Below are positions 1 to 10,562 of a stretch of DNA of 64,000 nt, in pieces. Every line of letters starts with the position of its first letter. The first letter of the stretch is position 1. The notes under the pieces were generated by a model. The model made no database searches, was not told the origin of the DNA, and saw only the letters and a program-made list of their open reading frames with translations. Source of the stretch: Daucus carota subsp. sativus (lineage: Eukaryota > Streptophyta > Magnoliopsida > Apiales > Apiaceae); the NCBI RefSeq assembly GCF_001625215.2, contig NC_030387.2:31705606-31769605 (forward strand). The letters run 5' to 3'. Position numbers and translations under genes: made by a program.

Positions 1-800
1 TCAGAACATATATTTGTGAGTAATTTTGATAGTTAATGTTTTTGATTAACGATATAAATTGTTGTTTATGAGAATTTCGTATTTATGACGAATGATATTT
101 TTTTTATATTTATGTGAATTTGAGTTTGTATATTATAAATATATAAAAGCTGACATGTCTAGTATAAATATGATCATTTTTTTGTTAACAAGTTTTTTTT
201 TCATGTATAAATTAAGTTAATAATAACATTAGTGATATGGAAATAATATTTTATATATTCTTTATATAAATATTTTATAAAAGTTATTACACTAAATTAG
301 AGAATAGATAACTCTTGTCGTATAGTTGTTATCTATAGATATTATAATTATATACCACACATGATTAGTTAAAATTCGAATATTTTATCATATTTATATT
401 TAATTGAACATATTTGATGACAAATTCAATTTTTATAAGGAGATTCCTTATGCTGTATTTATCAACATTTTTATCAATATATACGTAAAAAAGAGTTAAT
501 ATAATAAATTAATATAATATAATTTCAAATCAATTTCACACAATATATATCATCAAATATAAATAAATCTATTACAAACATTTTTGTAATTTATTTATCA
601 ATTAAAAATTTAATTTCCAGTTACTACTAAGATATATCATAGTAGTTTAGAAAAAAATGTCATTCATAATAAATATATTATCCAGTTAAAATATTATATT
701 TTAATATACTAGAAATCAAAATGAAATTATAATTGTGGAAGAGGGAGTAACCAGAAAAAGCAAAAATACAACGGCAAAATACTAAATATATAGTATTACA
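1..800. other. AT-rich upstream region of the first CXIP4-like gene
   Basis: Very AT-rich sequence with no coding potential that I can support. It is the duplicate of 7229-8170, with many point differences, so the flank has diverged much more than the coding region. The promoter of the gene must lie towards its right end. Confidence 0.6.
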
Positions 801-1314
801 CGCTCTTGTTCGTATTCTGGGCGAATCAGAGGTCAAAAAACGAAAAATTGGTTTTGTTCTTATCTTCGTATTCTCGGCGAGCGAATCATCCCTCTTCTTC
901 TGTCTTCGATTTTAAGTTGTAAGTTCTTACTCCATCTCTTCATTCCATTGAATTTATGGATCTGTAATCGTATTAGGGTATTATATGATATAACTTAGGT
1001 TTTTTGATCTGGGCTAAATTGAGAACATGATCCTATCTGAATAGTCTCATATGTTTCTTTCTCGATTCTTGATTTAATTTGTAGCCATACCCATATGGTG
1101 GTTTTTGTAGTAAATGTTTTTTATTTATTTATGTGAATATTTATGTGGTATCTCACTGTTTTGATGGCTTTGAGTCTTTTTTGTGTAGTTTTGAATTGTT
1201 TAGCTGTTCTTGTTTTGTTATGCTTGGATATGTATGTTACCACTCTTCACATGGATAGGCTTCAAGTTGTCATGTTCTTCACAATTAGGTTTGTAAATTA
1301 AGCTACTAACATCA

Positions 1315-1560
1315 AGGGGTGGCAATTTCGGGTAATGGGTCGTTCCTGTCGGAAATCGGGTCGATTTCGGCTCAAGTTAAAATCACTTAAAGTTGAATAA
1401 AACTGAAAATTGAAGTTAATAGAAATAAAATTCTGATTTCGGGTCATTTCGGATCCATTTCGGGTCAATCGGGTGATTTTCGGGTCACTTTCGGGTTTTG
1501 TTTCAATAAATCGGGTTGCGGGTTGGGTCATGTTCGGGTCGGGTTTCGGGATTTGTCTCA
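1315..1560. repeat. CGGGT-rich degenerate repeat in leader intron
   Basis: Many irregularly spaced copies of TTTCGGGT/CGGGTC occur in a 240-bp stretch. The equivalent stretch in copy 2 lies at about 8690-8880. It is a low-complexity, non-coding repeat; the open frame on the minus strand here is a by-product of the repeat. Confidence 0.6.
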
Positions 1561-2295
1561 GTAACATGAAATGAAAGTGCAGAAAAAATAAAAGCAGGAA
1601 GAAATGATAAATTTTTTATTTTCGCTCTCATTGATAATCATATACTAAAGAAGAAAATACATTATATAGGAAGTAACACTCCAGAAACTACATTATTGGC
1701 CAATCCAAAACATATAACCCAACACTATGCTTGACCCACATATAATATCTGGCCCAACAGTATTTTTAGTTCAAATCGTGACAAAAGTGTTGGTCTATGA
1801 CAGTTATATGCAAATTTTACATGTTTTTGGCGTGAAATAAGCGTTTGGTACTCGAGGCAAGCCGAAGAGTCGGGGTAAATTACATGTGTTTAATTGTCTT
1901 TAACATGCGAAACTTGGGGATTTGGTGTGTATACACTAAAACATAAATAAGTGCTTGTGGTATTTGCTGTATATGTGTGGGCACTTGTGTAAATTTGTTT
2001 CTGGATAAAATGAATTCATTGAAATTTCATGAAATCATCCTATAAGTGCCGCTCTGTCTATATCTGGCCAATATTTTCTTGCCATGCTTGATTATTTCAT
2101 TATGTTCAATTATCACTGACCCAGCCTGAAACCATCTTTTAGTTTATTTGAATATGTTAATTTTATTATACCCAAGATTAGTTGTGCAATATTGCTTATC
2201 ATGTACCTGTATTTATATGTTTAAGTAAAATGAAAAAAATGTTGGCTGATCGGGCCCCCATAAGAACTCCCTACTGTATCTCCAACATATTGCAA

Positions 2296-2382
2296 TTTAT
2301 GGAGCTATACTTTTTGGGGCCTAACAATCCGTGCCGAACGCTCCTTCCCCAATGTAAAGAATCTAGGGGGACGGAGGGAGTA
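2296..2382. mobile_element. Stowaway MITE remnant (right half only)
   Basis: This is the right part of the MITE that is complete in copy 2 (9918-10167), ending in GGGACGGAGGGAGTA. The left part and the flanking 300 bp are missing here, and the join is at GCAA/TTTATGG. The half element shows that copy 1 lost about 470 bp after duplication. Confidence 0.7.
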
Positions 2383-2408
2383 TCTTTTTTGTGGAATCAT
2401 GAACCAAT

Positions 2409-2702
2409 GCTCTGTTTGGTTATAAGGAATGGAATGAAAACTTGTATATAAAATTGTAGGGAAGAAATAATGTAAGAGTGAAGACTTTAAAAAATAAATA
2501 CAAATTTTCATGATGAGGGATGTCAAGAAAATGAATAGAATCAAGAATCAGGCATTTTACCGAAGTTTGTGGAGACTAGGCCATGGTATAAGTTGGTTTG
2601 AGTGGAATGGAGGAAAGAATTAATTTTCCAATATTCACCCATAGAATAGAACACATTTAATTACATTTCCACCTTATTTCGTTGCTTCCAACCAAATGGA
2701 GC
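2409..2702. mobile_element. Small MITE in leader intron (GCTCTGTTTGGTT ends)
   Basis: The terminal inverted repeats are GCTCTGTTTGGTT at the left and AACCAAATGGAGC at the right, enclosing AT-rich non-coding DNA. The same element is at 10194-10475 in copy 2, so insertion preceded the duplication. I could not define a clear target duplication, so the superfamily is unassigned. Confidence 0.5.
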
Positions 2703-2789
2703 GTAGTTTTACATTTTCGGAATATTTTATGACTAATTTCGTAGAATACTGACTACCACCTTGATGTGCAGGCTTACAATTTTCTCAAG

Positions 2790-3848
2790 ATGCCAGCTAC
2801 AGCAGGCAGGGTTCGAATGCCCGCAAACAACAGGGTACACAGTAGTGCTGCCCTTCAAACACACGGTATTTGGCAGAGTGCTATAGGGTATGACCCCTAT
2901 GCACCAAATAAAGAAGATAACAAAAAGTCTTCTCAGCCTAAAGCTTCTGATGCTGCTGCTGCTGAACCTGCGGGTGAAAATGCTTATGCAAGCTTCCAGG
3001 GTTTGCTTGCACTTGCTCGTGTAACTAGCAATAATGTAGATGAGTCTCGTGGAGCATGTAAGAAGTGTGGACGTGTGGGTCATCTTACATTTCAGTGTAG
3101 AAATTTCTTGAGTATTAAGGATGAAAGTAATGATAAAGACTCCGAGGCAATTCACGCGGCAGTTATTTCTGGTCTGGAGAAAATAAAAGGCAGCGGCAAA
3201 AAATTATTTGGTAAAACTGGGGTAGAGGATTCCAATGAGGATTCTGACGATGAGAGCGAGAGTTCGGATTCTGACTATGACTCTGAAATAGAGAGGGCAA
3301 TTGCTCAGAGCAAAAAGTTTGGGAAGAAGATTGTTGATAAAGTGAAGTCTTCTAGAAAGAAAAATGATGATTCTGATGATGACGAATCTGATTATGAAAG
3401 GAGAAAGAATAAGGTTGGATCAAAGAGGAGCAGCAGTAAAAGGATTTACCGTGATTCTGATGAAGATGTTAAGGATAATCGGAAGAGGAGAGAGAAGAGG
3501 AGGAGAGATGAATCGTCTGATGAGGATGATGATAATCAACGACAACGTAGAAAGAGTAAGAAGGAAAAGAGGAGGAGAGGGCGAAGTCACACGTCTGATG
3601 ATGATGATGATAATCAACGACAACGTAGAAAGAGTAAGAAGGAAAAGAGGAGAAGGCGAAGTCACAAGCATTCAGATGATTCAGATGGATCTGAGGAACA
3701 CACTAGAATGCGTAAGCGGAGGAGCAGGAGAGAAAGATCCGTTTCTAGTCCTGACGTTAGCAGCTCAGATGATTCTGATTTAGGAGGTAGAATCGGCAAA
3801 AAACAATCTGGGAAGAGGAGCAGGAAGCACAGCCACAAACGAGATTAG
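2790..3848 (+). CDS. CXIP4: CAX-interacting protein 4-like zinc-knuckle protein (copy 1)
   Basis: 352 residues in one coding exon. The start ATG (protein begins MPATAGRVRMPANNRV) follows a spliced leader; upstream in-frame codons belong to the intron acceptor. A conserved N-terminal region (residues 1-60, with HGIWQSAIGYDPYAP) precedes a CCHC zinc knuckle, CKKCGRVGHLTFQC, at about 90-103 (C-X2-C-X4-H-X4-C). From about residue 140 the protein becomes a long acidic then Lys/Arg/Ser/Asp-rich tail resembling nuclear RS-type tails. The architecture and N-terminus match plant CXIP4, described in Arabidopsis as a nuclear/cytosolic protein that interacts with the vacuolar Ca2+/H+ exchanger CAX1. Function here is inferred from family membership. 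The second copy at 10563-11621 is also intact. Small in-frame indels (an Ala run of four versus three, an Arg-rich insertion) and scattered substitutions separate them. Confidence 0.88.
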   Translation: MPATAGRVRMPANNRVHSSAALQTHGIWQSAIGYDPYAPNKEDNKKSSQPKASDAAAAEPAGENAYASFQGLLALARVTSNNVDESRGACKKCGRVGHLTFQCRNFLSIKDESNDKDSEAIHAAVISGLEKIKGSGKKLFGKTGVEDSNEDSDDESESSDSDYDSEIERAIAQSKKFGKKIVDKVKSSRKKNDDSDDDESDYERRKNKVGSKRSSSKRIYRDSDEDVKDNRKRREKRRRDESSDEDDDNQRQRRKSKKEKRRRGRSHTSDDDDDNQRQRRKSKKEKRRRRSHKHSDDSDGSEEHTRMRKRRSRRERSVSSPDVSSSDDSDLGGRIGKKQSGKRSRKHSHKRD

Positions 3849-4670
3849 TTATTCTCCAGGGGTGAGAAATTAGACACTAAATTCCTATTGTTGTGCTTTT
3901 CTGTAATCTGTTACTGTTAATTAAAATTTTGACCGGGTTTTATGATATTGCTTGATTTGTATAACCTGCGTTTCAAATCTTCTACTTGGCTCTATCTTCC
4001 CCTTCTTTGGAGTGATCTGCTGTTAGTCAGCTGGGATTTTTCACTGTATGCAATATTGCCATTATGATGTCATCTATGCATGAACTGGTTATGCGAAGTA
4101 TATTAATTATTGTCTTGTTATTTTTATTTTAATTGAAAGGCCCTTTTACATCTTTGCTTGTATTCAGATGTCTTTGTTGCTCTGTTTTTTATTGATCATA
4201 ATATGTATGTGCTAAACTGTACACCACAGTAGTGATATGTGTGTTATGTTTATATCTGTACTCTACGCATATGAATTTATATTTATAAATGTTAAGTTTC
4301 ATGTGCATTTTCTAATTATTGTGATCATATACATATTTGGGTGTTAATGTTGTAATCATTGTTTATTTTGGCTATTCTCTGTTTTTGTGACTTGTTAAAT
4401 TCTGTGTTACATGGTCGTATGGTTTTTTGATATGGTAGTCTAATAGTCTTCATTTGTGTACATGCGTTGTGTTAATAATTACTCATGCTCTGTTGCGTTC
4501 AATATATTATTATGTTTCTTTTTCGTAATTTGTTGCAATGTTGGACCTGTGAAATTGGATTTGAATGGAGGGAATCGAGATTGGGCAGTCTGCCCTTCTG
4601 ATTTGTCTCTTCTGTCAAATAGTGTCTGCCTTAACCTTTCCTTGCCCAATGTACGCATTATCAGTCTTGT
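3849..4670 (+). other. 3' UTR and flank of CXIP4-like gene 1
   Basis: Non-coding, T-rich sequence following the stop codon, closely matched by 11622-11920 and then more loosely up to about 12340. The high similarity directly after the stop suggests 3' UTR. I saw no strong polyadenylation signal that I would place with confidence. Confidence 0.5.
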
Positions 4671-4671
4671 T

Positions 4672-5371
4672 TAGGGCTGAGCACCGGTCCGGGAGATTCC
4701 CGTACTGTACCAAATAACCGAATCGAAAGTTCCGAAAAATTGAAATCCGGTTGACTTCTGACTATATCTGTATTGAACTGTACCGAATTTTAAAATCTGG
4801 GATGGTTCTGGTTTATATATAAGAACTGTACCGAGAATTGTACCGAACTGTATTGAACTGTACCGAACCGAATAACTGAAAATTATATATTATGACATAG
4901 TTTGATATACATACTGTTTTCTTTTTATTTTTGTGTTTAATAACTAATATCAAATTTCACAAATATGACGTAATAGCACAATATTTGTGATTTTAATCAC
5001 TTTTGTGATATAATATATATCATGCAATTGAAATTCATATATCAATGAACTAATTGAAAATCATATCACTTTTTTTATTATTTGTTTTGCTTGAACTAAT
5101 TTTCTATTTTGCTTCTTTATTTACCAGGTATAACTTGAAAATTTATTGTATAGATTTATCACTTTTTATATATTTTATTTTTTTATGTATTTTATTAAGA
5201 GTACTGAATATCTGAAACCGTCCCATCTTGTCCCGAAAATTTGGAACAATACAATACGGATATATATAATAATGGTACAATTTTGGTTCTCAACATTTTG
5301 AATATCCGAAAATTGGGATGGTTCTGGAGATCTCGGGAACCCCGGCTTTACCCGTACCGTACTCACCCTTA
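4672..5371. mobile_element. hAT-type MITE with perfect 8-bp TSD (GTCTTGTT)
   Basis: A 700-bp non-coding element with inverted ends TAGGGCTGAGCACCGGT and, at the right, GTACCGTACTCACCCTTA. It is flanked on both sides by the identical 8-bp direct repeat GTCTTGTT (4664-4671 and 5372-5379), the hallmark of hAT transposition. The interior repeats variants of GTACCGAAC. There is no transposase, so it is non-autonomous. The element at 59016-59734 has related ends (TAGGGATGAGCA) and belongs to a similar family. Confidence 0.85.
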
Positions 5372-5500
5372 GTCTTGTTAATGTACATCATGTTTTATGA
5401 CAATGATGTACCATGTATAGAATTGGTTCCATCCATGTTTCATTTACATATTCTTTGTCTCTCTTTTTCTCTTAACTATAATTGATAAATTATGATGCAG

Positions 5501-5602
5501 GTTATTTACTGCACAAGTTTGAGCTGGAGTGCTGATGGAAGCACCTTGTTCAGTGGATACACAGATGGTGTTGTCAGGGTCTGGGGCATTGGACGTTACT
5601 AG
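5501..5602 (+). pseudogene. Orphan last exon of a RACK1-type WD40 gene
   Basis: After a good acceptor (ATTATGATGCAG ending at 5500) comes an open frame of 33 codons plus TAG. It contains the block [20 protein letters not shown] and ends in VRVWGIGRY. This is the highly conserved C-terminal blade of plant RACK1 (receptor for activated C kinase 1, a ribosome-associated seven-blade WD40 scaffold). Plant RACK1 genes are known to have an intron near this point. No other RACK1 exon is present in the 5.5 kb to the left; instead there are the CXIP4-like gene and a MITE. I therefore call it an orphan exon or gene fragment. The frame is perfectly preserved, so a recent duplication or use as an alternative exon is possible. 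Confidence 0.8.
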
Positions 5603-6100
5603 ATGAGCATATGTAGTGAGCAGTTACCAGTTTTACTCAATTATCTTTATAATCAATCTAGGACGTGTGGACTGAAAGTTGATCTCTATCTAGTCTACTT
5701 ATTTGTGTTTTCATCTGTTTTCAGTTTTGGATAATTTTATGGTGTATGGTTTTTCGACTTTTACAGTACTTTTGTTTTACCCTTATGATTTATACTATTG
5801 GTTGGTTAAGTTTATTATTATTTTATTTTTATTATGCAAATTTTCACACCACTGGAGTCCTTGTACAAGGGTAATAGATATGAAGGTAAAGCTTTGGTTT
5901 GTTTTTGCATTGATGAAATAGTTCAACTCTGCAGGAGTATACAACTATTGTGAATAAATTTGCGGATAGATTTCTGTGCTGATTACATGTTTATCAGTCT
6001 CATATGTGAAGATGATAAATAAGTGTACAGCATAGGTTGTGTGATTTTATTTTCAGAGAACTGGAGCTTATGATATTGGAGTATGTGTTCAACTCGTCTT
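5603..6100. other. Sequence after the RACK1-type exon
   Basis: Non-coding AT-rich DNA. The first few hundred bases look like an ordinary 3' UTR of the RACK1-type gene, but I cannot prove it. No other feature seen. Confidence 0.4.
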
Positions 6101-6775
6101 AGTTGCGCAATGTTTGCAAGAAGATAAATGTTTGCAAGAAGATAAATTTCTTAAGGTCCTAGAACAGACGTAATTGAACCAGGAAATATTAAAAACCTAG
6201 TTTGGCTGAGAGAGCAAGCGGCTGTGCATACTCTGGCTCCCTTCTTACTACATGAACTAGAAGCTGCTGCATAATTTATCCTGCAGAGAGAACAAATACT
6301 TAGCTTTTTCCAAACATACAGGCTAGTAAAATCAGTCCCGACAGTGGATCAGAAACAACTGTTATCAAAACAAGACTAATAATCCCTGGATCATAAAACA
6401 GAGTACTCTGTTCTGAACATAAACTTGCACTCCAAGCAGTATGCTGGTGAAGTATTGGCTCATATTCCACATAAGAACCATCGTCACCTAGTTGCGCAAT
6501 GTTTGCAAGAAGATAAATTTCTTAAGGTCCTAGAACAGACGTAATTGAACCAGGAAATATTAAAAACCTAGAATTTACCCTGCAGAGAGAACAAATACTT
6601 AGCTTTTTCCAAACATACAGGCTAGTAAAATCAGTCCCGACAGTGGACCAGAAACAACTGTTATCAAAACAAGACTAATAATCCCTGGATCATAAAACAG
6701 AGTACTCTTCCAAGCAGTATGCTAGTGAAGTATTGGCTCATATTCCACATAAGAACCATCGTCACCCAACCCTTG
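6100..6775. repeat. Imperfect tandem duplication of about 380 bp
   Basis: The stretch at about 6102-6480 is repeated at about 6490-6770. Both copies contain AGTTGCGCAATGTTTGCAAG and, later, the block with GGATCATAAAACAGAGTACT. The second copy lacks about 80 internal bases. Within the first copy the words GTTTGCAAGAAGATAAAT are themselves doubled. No coding sense found. Confidence 0.8.
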
Positions 6776-6901
6776 CAAAAAGAAACCAAACAGAGGTTGG
6801 AATTCCCTGTGACCAAACAGAGGTTGGAATTTCGAAAAGCAGGTGAGATTCGAACCGATGATTCTTTGAAACTCTTTGGATCATAGCAATGCCCTGTTCT
6901 C

Positions 6902-7009
6902 ATCGGATCAACTCTCCACTTTGCCATAAGGTTATTCAATATCATCTTTACAAATATCGGATCAACTCTCCACTTTGCCATAAGGTTATTCAATATCATC
7001 TTTACAAAT
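6902..7009. repeat. Perfect 54-bp tandem duplication
   Basis: The unit beginning ATCGGATCAACTCTCCACTT at 6902 is repeated at 6956 with period 54. A smaller direct repeat (CCAAACAGAGGTTGGAATT, about 6784-6835) lies just upstream. The perfect match suggests recent slippage or unequal exchange. Confidence 0.85.
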
Positions 7010-9917
7010 TTTTAATGTAAAAATTATTACTCAAGATTGATATGAGTAATACAATTGATTTTTTATTATTTTTTTATACACTTTGTTCATGATAATTTAT
7101 AATAAAACAGTGTTTATTTCTTAAAAAAATAAAATAAAAATAAAACAGTGTTTATACAATTTATATGAATAAATTTTGTGTTTATAATTATGAGTTGCCT
7201 TCAATTATAAAAAAAATTGTTATTTTCCTAACATATGTTTATGAGTAATTTTAATGGTTAGTATTTTTGATTATTTCGATATAAATTATTATTAATAAGA
7301 AGTTCGTATTTATGGTGAATGGCATTTTTTATATTTATGAAAAATTGAGTCTATATATTATAAATATATAAAAAAGGACATGTCCATTATAAATATGATT
7401 TTTTTTGTTAAATATTTTACTTTCCATGTATAAAAATTTACATTATAACTTGATGATAATATTAGTATTATGAAAGTAATATTTTATACAAATATTTTAT
7501 AAAAGTCATTCTAATAAATCATAAATTAGATAGCTCTTATAGTGTAATTGTTAATTATAGATATTATAATTATATATTATATATAATTGGTTAAAATTTG
7601 AATATTTTATGATATTGATATTTAATTGTATATAGTTGATGACAAACTCAATTATATATGGAGATTTTATTAATATAAAATAAAAAAATAAATATAATAA
7701 ATTCATATAATATAATTGTATATCAGTTTCACACTTATATCATCAAATATAAATAGTTCTGTTAGAATTTTTTTAAATGCATTTACTTCTTCTCACCCTT
7801 TAATTTTTTTTAATTTTTTTATATTGTTCGACATGTATGTTAAGGCATATATAAATCATAATTTCATAATTTATTTTCAACGTTTTATTTTATGTATAAA
7901 TTCAACATTAGACTTTTATTCAGAAAAAAAATTCAAATAATTTATCAAATTATATTTATGATAATATTAAGATGCGTGATTTCCAATTATCATTAAGATA
8001 TATTATAGTAGCTTAGAATGAAAATCACTCTGTTTTATTTTAGGGTTCCGAGGATGAACCGTAATAATAAATAAATCATCCAGCTAAATATATTTAATTA
8101 TATTTGAGGTCAAATCGAATAAATATTGTGGAAGAGGGAGTAACTAGAAATAAAAAGAAAAATACGACGACAAAATACTAAATATATGGACACGCTCTTG
8201 TTCTTATTCTCGGTGAATCAGAGGTCAATAAACAAAAAATTGGTCTTGTTCCTACCATCTTATTCTCGGCGAGCGAATCATCCCTTTCTCCTCTCTTCGA
8301 TTTTAAGCTGTAAGTTCTTACCCCATCTCTTCATTCCATTCCGTTTATGGACATGTAATCGTATTAGGGTTTATGATATAATTTCGGTATTCTTGATCTG
8401 GGCTAAATTGAGAACATGATCCGATCTAAATAGTCTTATATGTTTCTTTCTCGATTCTTGACTTGATTTGTAGCCATACCACACGGTGGTTTTTGTATTA
8501 AATGTTTTTATATATGTGAATATTTATGTGGTATCTCATGATTGTCTTTGAGTCTTTTTAGTGTAGTTTTGAATTGTTTAGCTGTTCTTGTTTTGTTATG
8601 CTTTAATATGTATGTTACCACTCTTCACATGGATAGGCTTCAAGTTGTCATGTTCTTCACAATTAGGGTTTGTAAATTAACAGGTCGTGTTCGTGTTAGC
8701 AATCGGGTCGATTTCGGGTCAAGTTAAAATCACTTAGTTGAATAAAACTGCAAATTGAAGTTAATAGAAATAAAATTCTAATTTCGGGTCATTTCGGGTC
8801 AATCGGGTGATTTTCGGGTTTTGTCCCAGTAAATCGGGTTGCGGGTTGGGTCGTGTTCGGGTCAGGTTTCGGGTTTTGTCTCAGTAACATGAAATGAAAG
8901 TGCAGACAAAATAAAAGCAGGAAGAAATGACAAAAATTTTATTTTCATTCTCATTGATAATCATAGACTAAAGAAGAAAATACATTATATAGGAAGTAAC
9001 ACTCCAGAGACTACATTATTGGCCAATTCAAAACATATAACCCAACACTATGCTTGACCCACATATAATATCTGGCCCAACAGTATTTTTAGCTCAAATC
9101 GTGACAAAAGTGTTGGTCTATGACAGTTATATGCAAATTTTACATGTTTTTGGCGTGAAATAAGTGTTTGGTACTCGAGGCAAGCTGAAGAGTCGGGGTA
9201 AATTACATGTGTTTAATTGCGTCTTTAACATGCGAAACTTGGGGATTTGGTGTGTATACACTAAAACATAAATCAGTGCTTGTGGTACTTGCTGTATATG
9301 TGTGCGTACTTGTGTAAATTTGTTTCTGGATAAAATGAATTCATTGAAATTTCATGTGATCATCCTATAAGTGCCACTGTGTCTATATCTGGCCAATATT
9401 TTTTTGCCATGCTTGATTATTTCAGTATGTTCAATTATCACTGAAACCGTCTTTTAGTTTATTTGAATATGTTAATTTTATTATTCCCAAGATTAGTTGT
9501 GCAATATTGCTTATGATGTACCTGTATTTATATGTTTAAGTAAATGGAAAAAATGTTGGCTGATAGGCCCCCCATAAGAACTCCCTACTGTATGTTCAAC
9601 ATATTGCAATATTCACCGTTGATCAAGTTTAAAAATATTTTTGTCTAAAGCAACAACTAATCGATGATATTGTTATTTAGATCGAAGTGATGTTGAATTC
9701 TTATAATCTGCTCATTTTGATTTGTATTTCAGAGGTCGGCAGGGTCGTATCTTAATAGATATCTCTTGATTTTGGTCGTATGAATTCTGGTTATTGATTT
9801 TTTTTACCCCCTTGTTTTGTCATTTCATAAAATAACTATATTGTTCGAGTTTTGCTATTTGATCAAGTTAATTATGCTGGTGAGTATCATTCTAACATGT
9901 TGAGTTGCATGATATAA

Positions 9918-10167
9918 TACTCCTTCCATCCTTCTCATTTCTTTATCGTTTTCTCCCACTGTTCACACATTTTAAGGTGTATATAAAGTATAGTTTCATA
10001 ACTTATTTTTGAGATTTTCTTTTCTGTATACAAATTTACACCTTATACTTTTATTCAGAGAAAAAAAGGTTATAAAATAATTTATGGAGCTATACTTATC
10101 TGAGCCTAAAAATCCGTGCCGAACCCTCCGTCTCCAATGTAAAGAATCTAGGGGGACGAAGGGAGTA
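9918..10167. mobile_element. Stowaway (Tc1/mariner) MITE
   Basis: A 250-bp element with inverted ends beginning TACTCCTTCCATCC and ending GGGACGAAGGGAGTA, at a TA target. The interior is AT-rich with no coding sense. It sits inside the leader intron of the second CXIP4-like gene. Only its right half survives in the first copy (2296-2382). Confidence 0.8.
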
Positions 10168-10193
10168 TCTTTTTTGTGGAATCATGAACCAAT

Positions 10194-10475
10194 GCTCTGA
10201 TTGGTATAAGGAATGGAATGAAAACTTGTAGGGAAGAAATAATGTAAGAATGAAGACTTTAAAAAATAAACACCAAATTTTCATGATGAGGGATGTCATG
10301 AAAATGAATAAAATCAAGAATCAGGCATTTTACGGAAGTTTGTGGAGACTAGGCCATGGTATAAGTTTGTTTGAGTGGAATGGAGGAAAGAATTAATTTA
10401 CCAATATTCACCCCTAGAATAGTACACATTTAGTTACATTTCCACCTAATTTCGTTGCTTCCAACCAAATGGAGC
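10194..10475. mobile_element. Small MITE in leader intron, copy 2
   Basis: Counterpart of 2409-2702. The left end reads GCTCTGATTGGT (one mismatch from copy 1) and the right end AACCAAATGGAGC. Superfamily not assigned. Confidence 0.5.
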
Positions 10476-10562
10476 TTAGTTTTACATTTTCGGAATATTT
10501 TATGACTAATTTTGTAAAATACTGACTACCACTTTGATGTGCAGGCTTACAATTTTCTCAAG

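Larger units (their letters stand above)
830..2771 (+). other. 5' UTR exon and 5' UTR intron of CXIP4-like gene 1
   Basis: A pyrimidine-rich leader ends at 918, followed by a consensus donor GTAAGT (919-924). An acceptor (TGATGTGCAG) ends at 2771, 18 bases before the ATG. The same donor and acceptor are present in copy 2 (8310 and 10544). The conserved splice sites at both copies support a leader intron of about 1.85 kb. The 5' end of the exon is a guess; there is no clear TATA box. The intron holds the CGGGT-rich stretch, a Stowaway remnant and a GCTCTGTTTGGTT-ended MITE. Confidence 0.65.
1..4670. repeat. Tandem duplication, unit 1 (left copy, CXIP4-like gene)
   Basis: This block is homologous to about 7229-12345, which makes a large direct duplication. 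The similarity runs from the window edge through the 5' flank, the 5' UTR exon, the intron, the CDS and the 3' flank. It is interrupted by indels (for example 210 bp present only in unit 2 near 11920-12130). The last clear similarity is the stretch near 4589-4620, which matches 12293-12330. The left boundary may lie outside the window. This is direct reading of the sequence; the exact ends are approximate. Confidence 0.85.
8215..10544 (+). other. 5' UTR exon and 5' UTR intron of CXIP4-like gene 2
   Basis: Pyrimidine-rich leader ending at 8309, donor GTAAGT at 8310, and acceptor GCAG ending at 10544, 18 bases before the ATG. This is exactly as in copy 1. The intron is about 2.23 kb and contains the CGGGT-rich repeat (about 8690-8880), a complete Stowaway MITE and the GCTCTG-ended MITE. 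The leader's 5' end is not defined. Confidence 0.65.

Noticed and set aside
3364-3783. Long open frames on both strands inside the CXIP4-like coding regions
   Set aside because: They are by-products of the Asp/Arg/Lys-rich repetitive coding sequence and lack any domain.
6830-6870. Minus strand reads GGTTCGAATCTCACC, like a tRNA T-arm
   Set aside because: The flanking bases do not pair into a T-stem, and no anticodon or D-arm precedes it.
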